From assembly GCA_039191605.1 (NCBI GenBank), contig JBCCXL010000005.1, positions 186,001 through 250,000 on the forward strand: DNA of 64,000 nucleotides. Direction: 5' to 3'. Positions 1 to 9,373 of this stretch are shown here, in pieces (position 1 is the first letter of the stretch; each line of letters opens with the position of its first letter). This stretch comes from JBCCXL01 sp039191605. GTDB lineage: Bacteria > Acidobacteriota > Thermoanaerobaculia > Multivoradales > JAHZIX01. Position numbers and translations under genes: made by a program. A model generated the notes under the pieces. The model was given only the letters and a program-made list of their open reading frames with translations. It was not told where the DNA came from and did no database searches.

Positions 1-929
1 AAGCCCAGCTGCACCTCTCCCCGAGCTGGCCAGTCGAGGGCGCCCCGATATTGCTGGATCGACTTTCCCTCGAGGGCCTCTCGCTCCCCCTGGGAGAGGG
101 CTTGGATCAGCTCCGCCAGCCGGCGCTCCTTACCCCGGAGTCGATCTCTCTGCTCCACTACCTGGCGACGCTCTCGCTCCAGGCTGGCCAGAAGCCGCGC
201 CTGGCGACGCCCCAGGCTCTGCAGCTCGCGGCGACGCTCCTCTTCCTGTTCGGCCCACTCCCGCACCTGGCGCATCTCCCCCTCCAGGCGCTGCCGCTGC
301 GACTCTTGCTGCTCTCGTAGAGCCACGTATTCGTCCACCGCCTCGCTATCCCGGCGGGCGAGAAAGCGCAGCATCCGCATCGCCTCCAGGGGATCGGAAT
401 CGCGATCGATGGAAAGCACCAAGCGAAGGTAGCCAAAGCCACCGAGACGGTACAGCGCCGATAAGCGGCGGCGCAGATCCTTGCGCAGCTCCGCCAGTTC
501 CGCATCCAGCTCCCCCACCCTCGCCTCCAGCCGCTCCACGCCGGATTCCGCCAGCGCCCGGGCGGAGGTCGCTTCCTCCACCTTGCGCTGCTGGAGACTG
601 AGCTCCGCCTGGGTGCGCTCCAGCCTCGAAGACAGCGTGTCGGTGCGCTGGGAAAGCCCGCCGAGGCGATCTTCCAGGGAGCGGATCTCCTCTCGCAGCT
701 CCGCCAAGGCCCGGCGCCGCTGCCGGTCCTCCGGCGCTACCGACGAGCCTTGATTCAGCTCCCCTTGATTCAGCTCCCCTTGATTCAGCTCCCCTTGATT
801 CAGCTCCTGAGCGGCGGCATCGAGGGAATCTACCCTCGGCACCGAAGGGATGCCGAGGGCGAGAAGGGCAAGCGCCAGCGCCAGCGGCGCAAGCCCTCTT
901 CGGCAATTCCTAGGGAAGCAGATTCTCAC
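1..929 (-). CDS. EnvC-like murein hydrolase activator, N-terminal part
   Basis: The gene runs off the left edge, so only the N-terminal ~309 residues are visible. I take the GTG at 929, which overlaps the stop of the upstream phosphatase gene by 20 nt. It gives a basic N-terminus followed by a Leu/Ala-rich signal segment (about residues 12-28). Then come an ELNQG repeat (four copies), and a long Glu/Arg/Leu-rich coiled coil typical of EnvC and related M23-type septal factors, including an LSALYRLGGFGYLRLVLS stretch characteristic of that family. The visible part ends just as the linker to a peptidase/LytM domain would begin, so that domain is not seen. EnvC proteins act in the periplasm and activate amidases or cut peptidoglycan at division. 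The start is uncertain because no strong Shine-Dalgarno is visible; the frame itself is clear. Confidence 0.72.
   Translation of the reverse strand, partial: MRICFPRNCRRGLAPLALALALLALGIPSVPRVDSLDAAAQELNQGELNQGELNQGELNQGSSVAPEDRQRRRALAELREEIRSLEDRLGGLSQRTDTLSSRLERTQAELSLQQRKVEEATSARALAESGVERLEARVGELDAELAELRKDLRRRLSALYRLGGFGYLRLVLSIDRDSDPLEAMRMLRFLARRDSEAVDEYVALREQQESQRQRLEGEMRQVREWAEQEEERRRELQSLGRRQARLLASLERERRQVVEQRDRLRGKERRLAELIQALSQGEREALEGKSIQQYRGALDWPARGEVQLG
750..809 (-). repeat. 15-bp tandem repeat, 4 copies, in coding sequence
   Basis: Four copies of a 15-bp unit (three identical, the last diverged at its end) encode ELNQG four times just after the signal peptide of the EnvC-like protein. 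Each unit gain or loss would keep the frame. Confidence 0.95.
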
Positions 930-3081
930 CGTCGAGAACGTCGGGCAGCTCTACCCCGTAACGCGCCAGCAGCGTGGGCATGATGTCCGCCATGTAGGGG
1001 TCGTCCTTCTTCAGCTGCAGGGTAGAGAAGAGGATTCCCGGCACCAGCGGGGGATAGACGGAGCAGTGATCGCCGCTCCAAATCCGGGTGTTGTCCTCGA
1101 CGATCTCCTGACCGAAGCCACCGAGGCTATCCTGCCAGCCGACTCGGTAGCCATCGTTGTTGGAGGGCACCATGTCCGAGACGTGATTCGGATCATAGAC
1201 CCCGAAGGCCTCGTCCCGGGTGTAGACATAAGCCACCGGATTTTCGCCGGTCTCGGGATCCACGAAGGCCTCGAGGCCCGTCTTGATCTCCGCCACCACC
1301 GTGTCGTATTCCTCCGGCTTGACGATGCCCTCGGACTCTCGCCCTTCGAGATTGATGTAGATGTGCCCGAGACCCAGAGCGTAGGCCTTGGTCTGGCTCC
1401 AGTCGACGTTGGTGAGGAATTCCCCTTCGTCGAAGAGGTCCTCCAGGGTCTTGCGACCGGTCTCCTGGCCCTTGAGGGTCATGTAACCGTTCTTCACCAG
1501 CCAGGTGTTGTAGTTCATCGCCCGGCGGAAGCTGGCGAAGCCGTGGTCCGAAGCGACGAAGAGCTCCGCCCCCTCCGGCTTGCGCTCCAGGGTCTCACCG
1601 ACGATGCGGTCGAGGTGCTGATAGCTCTCGAGGATCGTCGGGCCCCAGAGGGCTGCCTGCTCGGCGTCGTAGAGCGGGTGCTGCTCATCGAAGAATCGCC
1701 ACATCATGTGCTGAACCCGATCGGTGAACTCGAAGTAGAACACCAGCACGTCCCAGTCATCTTCCTCTTCTTCCAGCAGGCCATAGAGCATCTTCTCGTA
1801 ATGCTCCCGGGTCTTCGCCACGTCCTCCATGAAGACCTCTTCGTCGATGGTGCCGTCGGTCAGAGACCAGGTGTCGATGCCCCAGCCGATGGTCTTGAAG
1901 AGGCCGAAGCGCTCCGCCAGCTTGGGCGCGAAGCTGCGCGGAGTCGAGATGTCCACGATCGGCGGCAGGGAGGTGGGGTCGAGCTGGATGGGAGTGAGAT
2001 AGAGACGCACCTCCGGCTCGAGGGAAAGCAGGCGAAAGCGGCCGATGCCCTGAACCGAAATCAGCTCGTTGAAGGGAAAGTCGAAGCTCACCCAATCGCT
2101 CCAATCCCCCGGATTCAGGGAGAGGTTCTGCCCGGAGACCTCGATATCTAGCCGGGACTTGTCCTCCGCCACGTCCAGCACCATGGGGATATTGATGTAC
2201 TTCTCCTCGGAGTCCGGGAAGAGCTTGTTCGGCGGTCCCTTGATCTCGGTGGGAAGCCGGCCGCGGTTGTCGTAGAGCTCGACGATCTCGATGGAGAAAT
2301 CACCGCCGTTGCGGGGAGTGAAAAAGAGCTCCGAGGTGAAGTAGAAGGGCTTGCCGATACGACCGGAAAGATCCGGCGTGCCGAGGCCGGTGAGCAGCTC
2401 CCCGTGCTCGAAGGGCTTCGGCGGGAAGGTCACCGGCATCCGCACTACCTTGACCTTGTAGCCGGCGTCTCCGAGGGCGCGCCAAAAGGTCGTGCCCTGC
2501 TGAAAATTCTGTACATCCGGAACCTGCTTCGGCAGCAGCTTCACGGCGCTGCTGTGAGTGCCGTAAGCCGCCGCTCCACCCACCACTAGCGCCAGCACCA
2601 GAGCCGCAGCATTCCTCACCTTAAAGAGGCGCAACAGGCCCCAAGAGAGGAGGAAGAGCAGCACCAGGGCAATACCGCTCAACATCATCGGGGTATTGGC
2701 GCCCCATAGAAAGTCTTTGGTGCCCTCGGCAATGAAGCCGAAGCTCGGCTGATAGGTCTTGGGGTCCCGCCGCAGGAAGTCGATGATGGTGTGTCGCCCG
2801 GGGTTCAGGCCGGTGGAGAAGGTCGACCAGGACACCGGGGTCTGAGAGGGAATGGTGACCCGCAGGGGCGCGAAGGTTCCCTCCTGCGCCAGCTCCGCTA
2901 GGTTGGGCAGCTGCCCTTCATCAATCCACCGTTTTGTCAGATTGGCGTCCGCTCCATCGAAGCCTAGAACGACCGTCTTAGGAGCATCACCACGAGAGGC
3001 ATCTGCCGCCTGGGGCAAGCCCCACACGAAGGCCGCGACAATGAGGAGGAGAGCGAGACAGAGCGCAGAACGCTTCATCAT
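910..3081 (-). CDS. Type I phosphodiesterase / alkaline phosphatase-superfamily protein
   Basis: A 723-residue exported or membrane-anchored hydrolase of the nucleotide pyrophosphatase/phosphodiesterase group. The start at 3081 (tandem ATGs) gives a clean signal sequence ending near ADA. Metal and catalytic motifs look intact: VVLGFDGADA, the SQTPVSWSTFSTG segment carrying the nucleophile, a D..H pair in FTDRVQHMMW, ASDHGF, and a late GDHCSV. Two or so hydrophobic helices (around residues 120-165) are inserted after the nucleophile region, so the enzyme is probably held in the membrane with its active site outside the cytoplasm. Substrate is unknown; homologues cleave phosphodiesters or phosphomonoesters. 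It overlaps the EnvC-like gene by 20 nt and is divergent from the peptide-binding lipoprotein gene. A longer in-frame extension to 3375 is open but has no coding look. Confidence 0.85.
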   Translation of the reverse strand: MMKRSALCLALLLIVAAFVWGLPQAADASRGDAPKTVVLGFDGADANLTKRWIDEGQLPNLAELAQEGTFAPLRVTIPSQTPVSWSTFSTGLNPGRHTIIDFLRRDPKTYQPSFGFIAEGTKDFLWGANTPMMLSGIALVLLFLLSWGLLRLFKVRNAAALVLALVVGGAAAYGTHSSAVKLLPKQVPDVQNFQQGTTFWRALGDAGYKVKVVRMPVTFPPKPFEHGELLTGLGTPDLSGRIGKPFYFTSELFFTPRNGGDFSIEIVELYDNRGRLPTEIKGPPNKLFPDSEEKYINIPMVLDVAEDKSRLDIEVSGQNLSLNPGDWSDWVSFDFPFNELISVQGIGRFRLLSLEPEVRLYLTPIQLDPTSLPPIVDISTPRSFAPKLAERFGLFKTIGWGIDTWSLTDGTIDEEVFMEDVAKTREHYEKMLYGLLEEEEDDWDVLVFYFEFTDRVQHMMWRFFDEQHPLYDAEQAALWGPTILESYQHLDRIVGETLERKPEGAELFVASDHGFASFRRAMNYNTWLVKNGYMTLKGQETGRKTLEDLFDEGEFLTNVDWSQTKAYALGLGHIYINLEGRESEGIVKPEEYDTVVAEIKTGLEAFVDPETGENPVAYVYTRDEAFGVYDPNHVSDMVPSNNDGYRVGWQDSLGGFGQEIVEDNTRIWSGDHCSVYPPLVPGILFSTLQLKKDDPYMADIMPTLLARYGVELPDVLDGENLLP

Positions 3082-3257
3082 GAGCAGGGTTTCCGTGACT
3101 TGAATTTGGGGGATCGAAGGAGCCCGCGAAGCCCGCAACCCGTGAAAGGGCGGTGCCGGGGCTGGTGTGGAGAGCATCCGAAGCACGCCACGCCGCGTGC
3201 TAAGCTCAAACGCCGCATCGACCCCGATGCGGCATTGGCATAGGATGATAGCAAATC

Positions 3258-5036
3258 GTGGGATCGATGCCTTCTCTCCTCGCGCCACGAACGCGACGAA
3301 TGCACCACCGAGCGTCTCCCCAGCAGCAACCCGGAGCGAGATCTCTGGCCACGGGCCTCTACCAGGCTCCCTCACACTCCGTCGCTAGCGGCGGAGCAGC
3401 TGCCGATTCCGGCTCCCGACCCGGGCTTCCTTCAGCGCCCCAAAGGCCGCCGTCGGGCTTCCTCGCGTCAGCGTTCTCAGCGTGCACGCTGTCCTCAGCA
3501 TTCGCAGCCTTCGCGGTGCTCTCAGCGCTCCTCTTCGCCAGCGGCTGCGCACCGCCGGAGCGGATGCCTTCCTGGCCTGCCGAAAATGAGGTGGTGGTCG
3601 CCCTCGCCAACGCTCCCACTCACCTCGACCCGAGGCGCGCCACCGACCAGGCTTCCGCCCGGGTCTTCCAGCTGGTCTTCAACGGCCTGCTGACCAAAGA
3701 TCGTCACGGCAATCTGATCCCCGACCTCGCCGAGCGTTGGGAGATCTCCGCCGACGGTCTGACCTACGACTTCTTCCTGCGCCCCGGCGTTCATTTCCAC
3801 GATGGTCGACCGCTGCGGGCCGCGGACGCCGCCTGGACTCTCAACTCGATGCTGGACGGCACGGTGAAGACCGCCAAGAAGGCAGCCTTTGCCGCCATCG
3901 AAACGGTGGAGGTGGTGGACGAGCTGACCCTCCGTCTGCATCTCTCGGAGCCCAACTCCTCCCTGCTCACGGATCTCACTCCCGAGCAGGGCATCGTGCC
4001 CGCTGGCGCCACGTCGCAGGAGATGAACGAGCACCCCATCGGCACCGGCCCCTTTCGATTCCAGCAGCGCACGCCGGAGCTCCTCGTTCTCGAGCGCTTC
4101 GAAGATCACTTCCGAGGCGCGCCGGAGCTCGACCGAGTGCTCTTCAAGGAAGTCCCCGACGCCACGGTGCGAGCCCTCGAGCTGCTCAACGGATCCGTCC
4201 AGTTGGTGGTCAACGACATCGCCCCGGACGTGGTGCCCCTGTTCCGGGAAAATCCTCACTTCCGAGTAGTCGAGGCGCCGGGAGTCAACTACGCCTACCT
4301 CGGCCTGAACCTCGAGGATCCCGCGCTCTCCGATCCCCGGGTGCGCCGAGCTCTCGCCCTCTCCATCGACCGTCAGCGCCTGGTGGATACTCTGTGGCGA
4401 GGCCTCGGGGTGGTGACCGAAACGATGCTGCCCCCAGGGCTCTGGGCGTATCACGACGATCTGCCGACGATCCCCTACGACCCCGCCGCCGCCGCCGCTC
4501 TGCTAGAGGAGGCGGGGTATCGCGACCCCGATGGGGACGGGCCGCTGCCTCGCCTCACCCTCACCTACAAGACGTCTACCAACGAGCCCTACCTGCTCCA
4601 GGCGCAGGTGATTCAGCAGATGGCTCGGGCCTCGGGTATCGAGATCGAGGTTCGATCCTACGAGTTCGCAACCTTCTACTCCGACGTGCGCCGGGGCAAC
4701 TTCCAAATGTTCTCGCTGCTGCGCACCGGCATCATCGATCCGAATATCTATCGTCTGGTTCTCCACTCCAGCCAGCTCCCCCCCAATGGGCAGAACCGCG
4801 GCCGCTTCCAGAATGCCCGCTTCGACGAGCTCGTCGACCTTGGAGCCCAACTCCCTCTCCAGGAGCAGAGACGCCCCCTCTACCTCGAAGCGCAGGAGAT
4901 CTTCGCCCGCGAGCTGCCTTACATCAGCCTTTACACGCGGGTGAATTTTGCCGTCATGGCCGGCTCTCTAGAAGGCTATGAAAGCTACCCCAGCGGGGAG
5001 CTCTACAGCCTTCGTCAGATGCGCTGGCGGCGATAG
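3258..5036 (+). CDS. Oligopeptide-type ABC solute-binding lipoprotein (SBP family 5)
   Basis: Family 5 solute-binding protein (OppA/DppA type). After a hydrophobic stretch there is a lipobox ending LFASGC, then EVVVALANAPTHLDPRRAT and RVFQLVFNGLLTKDRHGNLIPDLAERWEIS, which is the standard opening of the family. HPIGTGPFRF and DPRVRRALALSIDR follow, and the C-terminus is complete. It should bind peptides or a similar solute in the periplasm, but no permease or ATPase gene lies nearby, so its transporter is encoded elsewhere or it has another role. The annotated start leaves an unusually long ~70-residue N-terminal region before the signal helix. The only other ATG upstream of the lipobox is at 3300, so the true start is unsure. 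It overlaps the convergent gene on the other strand by 22 bp. Confidence 0.85.
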   Translation: MGSMPSLLAPRTRRMHHRASPQQQPGARSLATGLYQAPSHSVASGGAAADSGSRPGLPSAPQRPPSGFLASAFSACTLSSAFAAFAVLSALLFASGCAPPERMPSWPAENEVVVALANAPTHLDPRRATDQASARVFQLVFNGLLTKDRHGNLIPDLAERWEISADGLTYDFFLRPGVHFHDGRPLRAADAAWTLNSMLDGTVKTAKKAAFAAIETVEVVDELTLRLHLSEPNSSLLTDLTPEQGIVPAGATSQEMNEHPIGTGPFRFQQRTPELLVLERFEDHFRGAPELDRVLFKEVPDATVRALELLNGSVQLVVNDIAPDVVPLFRENPHFRVVEAPGVNYAYLGLNLEDPALSDPRVRRALALSIDRQRLVDTLWRGLGVVTETMLPPGLWAYHDDLPTIPYDPAAAAALLEEAGYRDPDGDGPLPRLTLTYKTSTNEPYLLQAQVIQQMARASGIEIEVRSYEFATFYSDVRRGNFQMFSLLRTGIIDPNIYRLVLHSSQLPPNGQNRGRFQNARFDELVDLGAQLPLQEQRRPLYLEAQEIFARELPYISLYTRVNFAVMAGSLEGYESYPSGELYSLRQMRWRR

Positions 5037-6082
5037 AGCTCGAAGAGAGGCCGGTGCCGCTGCAGCACCAGGGCCGCCCGAGTCGCCTGTTTCTGTCGCA
5101 TCGCATCCCGCAGCGGAGCATCCAGAGCCACCGCCATGGATTCGGCGAACTCCGCGTCCTCCTCCTCGTCGATGCTGACGTAGGCGGAAGGGCATTCACA
5201 GCTCGCTCCACCCTGCATGTGGACTAGCGCCTGGAGCCAGCGACTGTAGAGACCAAGACCGTGGCGACCGCTGACCATCGCCAGCGATTCAGCGCTGCGG
5301 AGCAGATCCTCCGCCATGTCGAGATCATCGAGGAAGCGCGCCAACAGGGCGTCGGCAATCCAGAAGTCGGTGAGCAGGGGGAGGCTTCCGGAGCCACGCT
5401 TGAATCGCCGATAGGCCTTGACCAGGAAGTCGCGGCAAGGCCCCGCCCCCTGCTCGAAGGTCCAGGCATCTGCCATCCGCACCCAGCCCTCGGAGAGCAG
5501 GTCGTGCACCTCCGCTTCGCCATAGCGCTCGCCATCGAGGCGACAGCCGATCTGAATCGCCAGCTCGGCATAATTCCGCCCCACCTCCGGCTCGACGTAG
5601 ATGCTCGCCTTCGAGGCGGCGAGCAGCAGCCGTGCCAGGCTCAGGGAAAGCAGGTTCGGATGCTCCCGCAGCGCGCCAACCCGCTCATGATGGCTCTCCA
5701 AGGAGTCGAGCACCGCCCACAGCTCCATCGCCTCAGCGGTCTCTTCCCTCAGCCCTTCGCTGAGCAACCGGTGCCGATGCAGAACATCCTTCAGCTGCGG
5801 CAGCACGCCAGGGCCATCGCCTCGCAAACCGCTGCCGTCTTGACGATCCAGTGCTTGGCGGCCCGAAGCTCGGCGAGTCGACTCTTGACGACCCGAGCCT
5901 TCACGAACCAGCGCTTGCCGCAGCTGCTCCAAACCGGCGAAGGTCGGGACCTCCTGCCGCGGCACGGGGGGCTGTCGCACCGAGACTGCCGGATGGGAAA
6001 AGTAGTCAAGAACATTCCCCGGATCTTGCCTTCGAGTACGCTGGCCTTCGCGGCTGCGGTCGCTGGATCGATAGGTTGACAT
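5015..6082 (-). CDS. TPR-like alpha-helical protein of unknown function
   Basis: A 355-residue protein with no signal peptide. The first ~90 residues are Arg/Gln-rich and low in complexity; the rest is helical with the spacing of degenerate TPRs. The segment with NYAELAIQIGCRL, RYGEAEVHDLLSEGWVRMADAW and a following F..A...F pattern matches the layout of the zinc-motif TPR protein at 7527-8840, suggesting they are distant relatives. It lies downstream of the XRE regulator on the same strand. A partner-binding or sensing role is the most that can be inferred; I do not recognise a named family. The ATG at 6082 is the first in frame. Confidence 0.7.
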   Translation of the reverse strand: MSTYRSSDRSREGQRTRRQDPGNVLDYFSHPAVSVRQPPVPRQEVPTFAGLEQLRQALVREGSGRQESTRRASGRQALDRQDGSGLRGDGPGVLPQLKDVLHRHRLLSEGLREETAEAMELWAVLDSLESHHERVGALREHPNLLSLSLARLLLAASKASIYVEPEVGRNYAELAIQIGCRLDGERYGEAEVHDLLSEGWVRMADAWTFEQGAGPCRDFLVKAYRRFKRGSGSLPLLTDFWIADALLARFLDDLDMAEDLLRSAESLAMVSGRHGLGLYSRWLQALVHMQGGASCECPSAYVSIDEEEDAEFAESMAVALDAPLRDAMRQKQATRAALVLQRHRPLFELYRRQRI

Positions 6083-6676
6083 GGAGAAATCTCTCGCGGG
6101 GCGCTATGCCTATTGGGGCCTATTCGGGGCGTCGTGTTACTTCGGTACTCAGGGTCACTCGAGAAAGTGAAGATCCTTCTATCGAGCGCCTTGAGAAGAT
6201 GATCGATCGGCCCCCCTCCCATCGCCTTCCGTCACGGCCCATCGATCACTTGCATCGAGACATATGTTAACACATCCCAAGAGATAATCGACCTTCGTCG
6301 AGACATGTCCCAGGCCCCACCGGGGGGACCTAACTTCCACGCCAGCAACAACATAGGCACTTCCAGGAAGGCCTTCAACGTGCTTACCAGAACCTGGACA
6401 AGAGCGCTAGCTCTTGATTCCTAGCAATGTTTCCACCCTCCCTCCCGACTCAAGTCAGCACGAAAACCCCCGTCGCACCCTCGGCTCTCCAGCCAGCCCG
6501 CCAGTCCCAAAACCAGCGCACCTCGCCTGCAACCCAGCCCCTTGGAAGCGAGGAAGAGGGAGCGAGCGAGGAAGAGGGAGCGAGCGAGGAAGAAGCAACT
6601 GGTGCCAAGTCCACGCCCGCTGGCTCCACTCCCCTCAACTCCAGTCCTGCCAACTCCTACACTGCGTCGAGATCGC
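6083..6676. other. Intergenic, 594 bp, no gene seen
   Basis: AT-richer than the neighbouring genes and without a convincing coding frame. It holds a short 18-bp tandem repeat at about 6548-6594 and presumably the promoter of the gene at 5015-6082. Small ORFs on both strands here lack ribosome-binding sites and look like noise. Confidence 0.6.
6548..6594. repeat. 18-bp tandem repeat, about 2.6 copies
   Basis: Purine-rich unit gcgaggaagagggagcga repeated in tandem in the non-coding gap between the XRE gene and the TPR-like gene. Confidence 0.85.
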
Positions 6677-7081
6677 TCAACGCGATATCGAGCGCGTCGT
6701 CGTCCGAGCCAGCTTCAGCCAGCGCCCAAAGGAGTGCAGCATCTCCAGGAAGACCTTCTCTTCCTCCGGAGTGAGATTGTCGATATCCAGCGCCGAGAGA
6801 AGCATCATGCCCGGCGCGGACTTCATCGAATCTTCATAGGGGAAGGCTCTGCGCGGACGACCATTCGCCTCTTCCAGAGAATTCACCAAGTCGAAACGAT
6901 CGACCTGCATTGCAGCGAGCAATCTCTCTAGGGTTGGTAGCGCCGGAAGCTTCTTCCCCGTTTCATAGGAAGACAACATCGCCGGCGTGGCTTCCGCCAT
7001 GTCCGCCAACTCGCTCTGTTTTAAACCAGACTTTAAGCGCAGCGCCCGCAGCGCTTCGCCCAAACCTTCAAACTCAGCCAT
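6677..7081 (-). CDS. XRE-family HTH transcriptional regulator
   Basis: A 134-residue protein whose N-terminal ~65 residues form a Cro/CI-type helix-turn-helix: LGEALRALRLKSGLKQSELA, then ATPAMLSSYETGKKLPALPTLERLLAAM, with the usual recognition-helix and S-x-E-x-G-x-x-x-P pattern. The remaining ~65 residues (IDNLTPEEEKVFLEML.. region) are helical and could be a dimerisation or ligand/partner domain. It sits between two TPR-type genes on the same strand, and a small exported peptide gene follows the same orientation upstream. This resembles the parts list of peptide-responsive HTH-TPR regulators, but with the domains on separate polypeptides. The targets are unknown. Confidence 0.85.
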   Translation of the reverse strand: MAEFEGLGEALRALRLKSGLKQSELADMAEATPAMLSSYETGKKLPALPTLERLLAAMQVDRFDLVNSLEEANGRPRRAFPYEDSMKSAPGMMLLSALDIDNLTPEEEKVFLEMLHSFGRWLKLARTTTRSISR

Positions 7082-7526
7082 GCAATCACGACCTTCAAAG
7101 TGATTTCAGCATCGCCATCGGGCGTTGCCGTCTACGTCCCGAAGGCTGCTTCCTGACATCTACGGTGACGCCGCAGGGTTCGGCGCTCCGTTTCAAGGGA
7201 AACCGAAGTTCATCGGTCGCGGAGGATGATTGGTAGTAAAGAGTAGTCGAATCGGGAAGGCGGCGCAAGCGAGCCCCAGGTCCCACCGGCTTTGGCATCG
7301 ATGCATCCGCGGGACGGAGCGAGGGCAGGGTAACGCGCAGTAGACCCGGTCCTCGCTCCGTCCGGCGACGCTCCCTACCGGCCCGACTCGCTCCCCCCGG
7401 AGGGCAGCGATGATCGGCGCTGGCGGGCGCTGAAGGCCGACTTTAATAAGCCATTAACCCAAACAAATCAGCTACTTAGGTGATTCAGCGCTGACCCCTC
7501 AGGCGGCCCCCAGGAAGTCAGCAGAC
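7082..7526. other. Intergenic, 445 bp, upstream of the XRE gene
   Basis: No supported gene. The part near 7440-7490 is AT-rich (ttaataagccattaaccc) and could hold regulatory sites. An open frame at 7095-7298 on the minus strand has no ribosome-binding site or recognisable protein character. Confidence 0.5.
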
Positions 7527-8840
7527 TCAGCTGCCGGGCTCGAAGCGGAGCTTGGGATTGGTGCGGGCCTGGCGCAGGTAGTGGGCGATGTCGAGAACCA
7601 TCTCCTTCGACACTTTGTCCACAGCAGCGGCGCTCTGGAAGAGGGAGAGAGCCGCGAAGACCTCCCGGTGCACGTCGCGGGCCTGGAAGGTGGGCAGCAC
7701 CTCCGCCGCGATGCGCTGTACCTGCTGGGTGTATCCCAGCTCCAGAAAAACGCTCGCCAGCTCCAGGGATGCGATGGCGTAGGTGAAGGGCATGCTCTCC
7801 TCGAGGAAGTATTGGCGAGCGGCATCGTAGAGCCCGATCGCCTCCTCGAAGCGTCCAAGCCCCTGATGGATCCGGGCCCAGGTCCAGCCGAGGCGCACCT
7901 TGGTGTGCTCGAAGCCGGTGTCTGCCACGAAGGCCTCCACCTCGGGCATCAGCTCCGCCGCCTCCTCATAGCGCTCGAGGCGGGTCAGGCAATCCACCTG
8001 GTTGTGGCGCAACGCGGTCCACAGCAGTGGATGCTGCTGCGGATCGATGCCCCGCGCGGCATCTGCCAAGACATCGCCGGCCTCTTCCACTCGCCCCGTC
8101 TCTGCCAGCACGATGGCCTGAAGAATCTGTAGGTGGGCGACGAGCTCAGGTCGAGGAGTCGATAGGTCCCGGGCCAGAATGAGCCCTTCCCGCACCGTCT
8201 CGAAAGCGTCGTCCATCAAGCGCTTAGAGACCAAGAGGCTAGTCCTCAAGGCCAGCACCAGAGGCCGGTAGTGCAGGAACTCGTCCTCCGCTACCTCCCA
8301 ATGGGCCTCGGCCTTACGGAACAGGCGTTCCGCTACCTGCTCATCATCCAAGACGCGATAGACATTGGCGCGATGGGCTACCGCCAGCATTCGCAGCTCA
8401 GGGCGAATGCTCTCGGGCAGCTGATCGCAATGGGCGACCTCCGCCAGCTCCTCGGCGAGCTCGCACATCGCCAGAGCGCGCGCCGGCTGTCCGTTGGCGG
8501 TGGAGCGGCTCATGGCGCAGAGATGCTCAACAAAACCCCAGGACGCGAACCGGGGGTCTTCCTGAACGCGCTGCGACCATTCGCTCTCCGGCAGCTCCGA
8601 GAGCTCAGCCCAGAGGGCAGGCGCCTGATAGCGGGACACCGCCAAGGCAAGATCGAGGGCGGTGAAGCTACCGTCATCCGGCAGCAAACCAGAGGTCACC
8701 AACTCGTAGAGAGGGTGGAGTCGCTCGCGGCAGCCGGCACAGACCGACACCTGATGGAGCAGTAGGCGCATCGCCAGAGGGTCCTGCCCGCGGTCAAGGA
8801 TTTGACGCAGCGTATGTGCGTTTACGTGAGCATGCTCCAT
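7527..8840 (-). CDS. TPR protein with N-terminal zinc anti-sigma-type motif
   Basis: A 437-residue protein. I start at the ATG at 8840 because GGAGGA lies seven bases upstream; a longer reading to 8969 has no such site. The N-terminus contains LLLHQVSVCAGCRERL, an H-x3-C-x2-C arrangement like that of zinc-binding anti-sigma domains. From about residue 100 on it is a long run of TPR helices (for example ERLFRKAEAHWEVAEDEF, RFEEAIGLYDAARQYF). No membrane segment or catalytic motif is visible. Its neighbours are an XRE regulator (downstream, same strand) and a small exported peptide (upstream, same strand). A regulatory protein-protein interaction role is inferred; its partner is not known. Confidence 0.82.
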   Translation of the reverse strand: MEHAHVNAHTLRQILDRGQDPLAMRLLLHQVSVCAGCRERLHPLYELVTSGLLPDDGSFTALDLALAVSRYQAPALWAELSELPESEWSQRVQEDPRFASWGFVEHLCAMSRSTANGQPARALAMCELAEELAEVAHCDQLPESIRPELRMLAVAHRANVYRVLDDEQVAERLFRKAEAHWEVAEDEFLHYRPLVLALRTSLLVSKRLMDDAFETVREGLILARDLSTPRPELVAHLQILQAIVLAETGRVEEAGDVLADAARGIDPQQHPLLWTALRHNQVDCLTRLERYEEAAELMPEVEAFVADTGFEHTKVRLGWTWARIHQGLGRFEEAIGLYDAARQYFLEESMPFTYAIASLELASVFLELGYTQQVQRIAAEVLPTFQARDVHREVFAALSLFQSAAAVDKVSKEMVLDIAHYLRQARTNPKLRFEPGS

Positions 8841-9373
8841 GGAGGTCTCCTCCGTGCTCGGGGCATCTTCAGGAGCCTCGAGCTGCGGCCGATCCCCAAT
8901 TTTATGAACTCGGCCTGAATTCGGCCAGTCATAAGAGCCATTGTGGCCCGATCCAATGTTCTCGATCATCGCTTCACTTCCCTCCTAAGCTTGGGCGACG
9001 CTAGCCTTCAGACTCCCATAGATCTTCTGAAACGCCTATCGCCTTTTCGTATCTTCGATGAAGCCCTTGCGGGGAATGGAGTTTTGTCCAGCTTTCTTAG
9101 ATTCCTCGAAGGGCGGCCCAAGGCATGCACCCTTCGGACCCCATCCATCTCGGACGTCACTGGTCTCAAACTTTGTCGGCGTCGCACTTCCCCGTCTTCG
9201 TCACCGGGGAGTCGGCACGACACCGCGTATGGGTCCACCGCGAAATCTCTCCCCCGCTGCTCAGCGACGGGATTGATCCCCTTCGCCGCTGGGGTATCGA
9301 GCGCAAGGCCGAGCGCAGTCGATGTGGAGAGGTAGATCACAGCAAGCTCTACGGTTCAGTTCTGATTCCCGGA
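8841..9373. other. Intergenic, 533 bp, no gene seen
   Basis: Lies between the TPR gene and the small exported peptide gene. Several overlapping frames are open on both strands, but none has a ribosome-binding site or protein-like composition. It probably carries the promoter of the TPR gene. Confidence 0.5.

Noticed and set aside
346..906. Minus-strand frame of 186 codons starting at a TTG
   Set aside because: It overlaps the EnvC-like gene in another frame; only the EnvC frame gives a signal peptide, the coiled coil and the family motif. The Arg/Gly/Ala-rich product is a GC shadow.
850..2151. Long plus-strand open frame opposite the phosphatase
   Set aside because: It mirrors the codon structure of the intact minus-strand gene, has His/Leu/Asp/Val-rich shadow composition and no ribosome-binding site. 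The same applies to long antisense frames opposite the dehydrogenase (15348-16649), IleRS (30419-31768), solute-binding (41132-42580) and RNase Y (59959-61023) genes.
9008..9340. 110-codon minus-strand frame in the gap before the small peptide gene
   Set aside because: No ribosome-binding site, no hydrophobic or repeat pattern, overlapped by other frames of equal quality.
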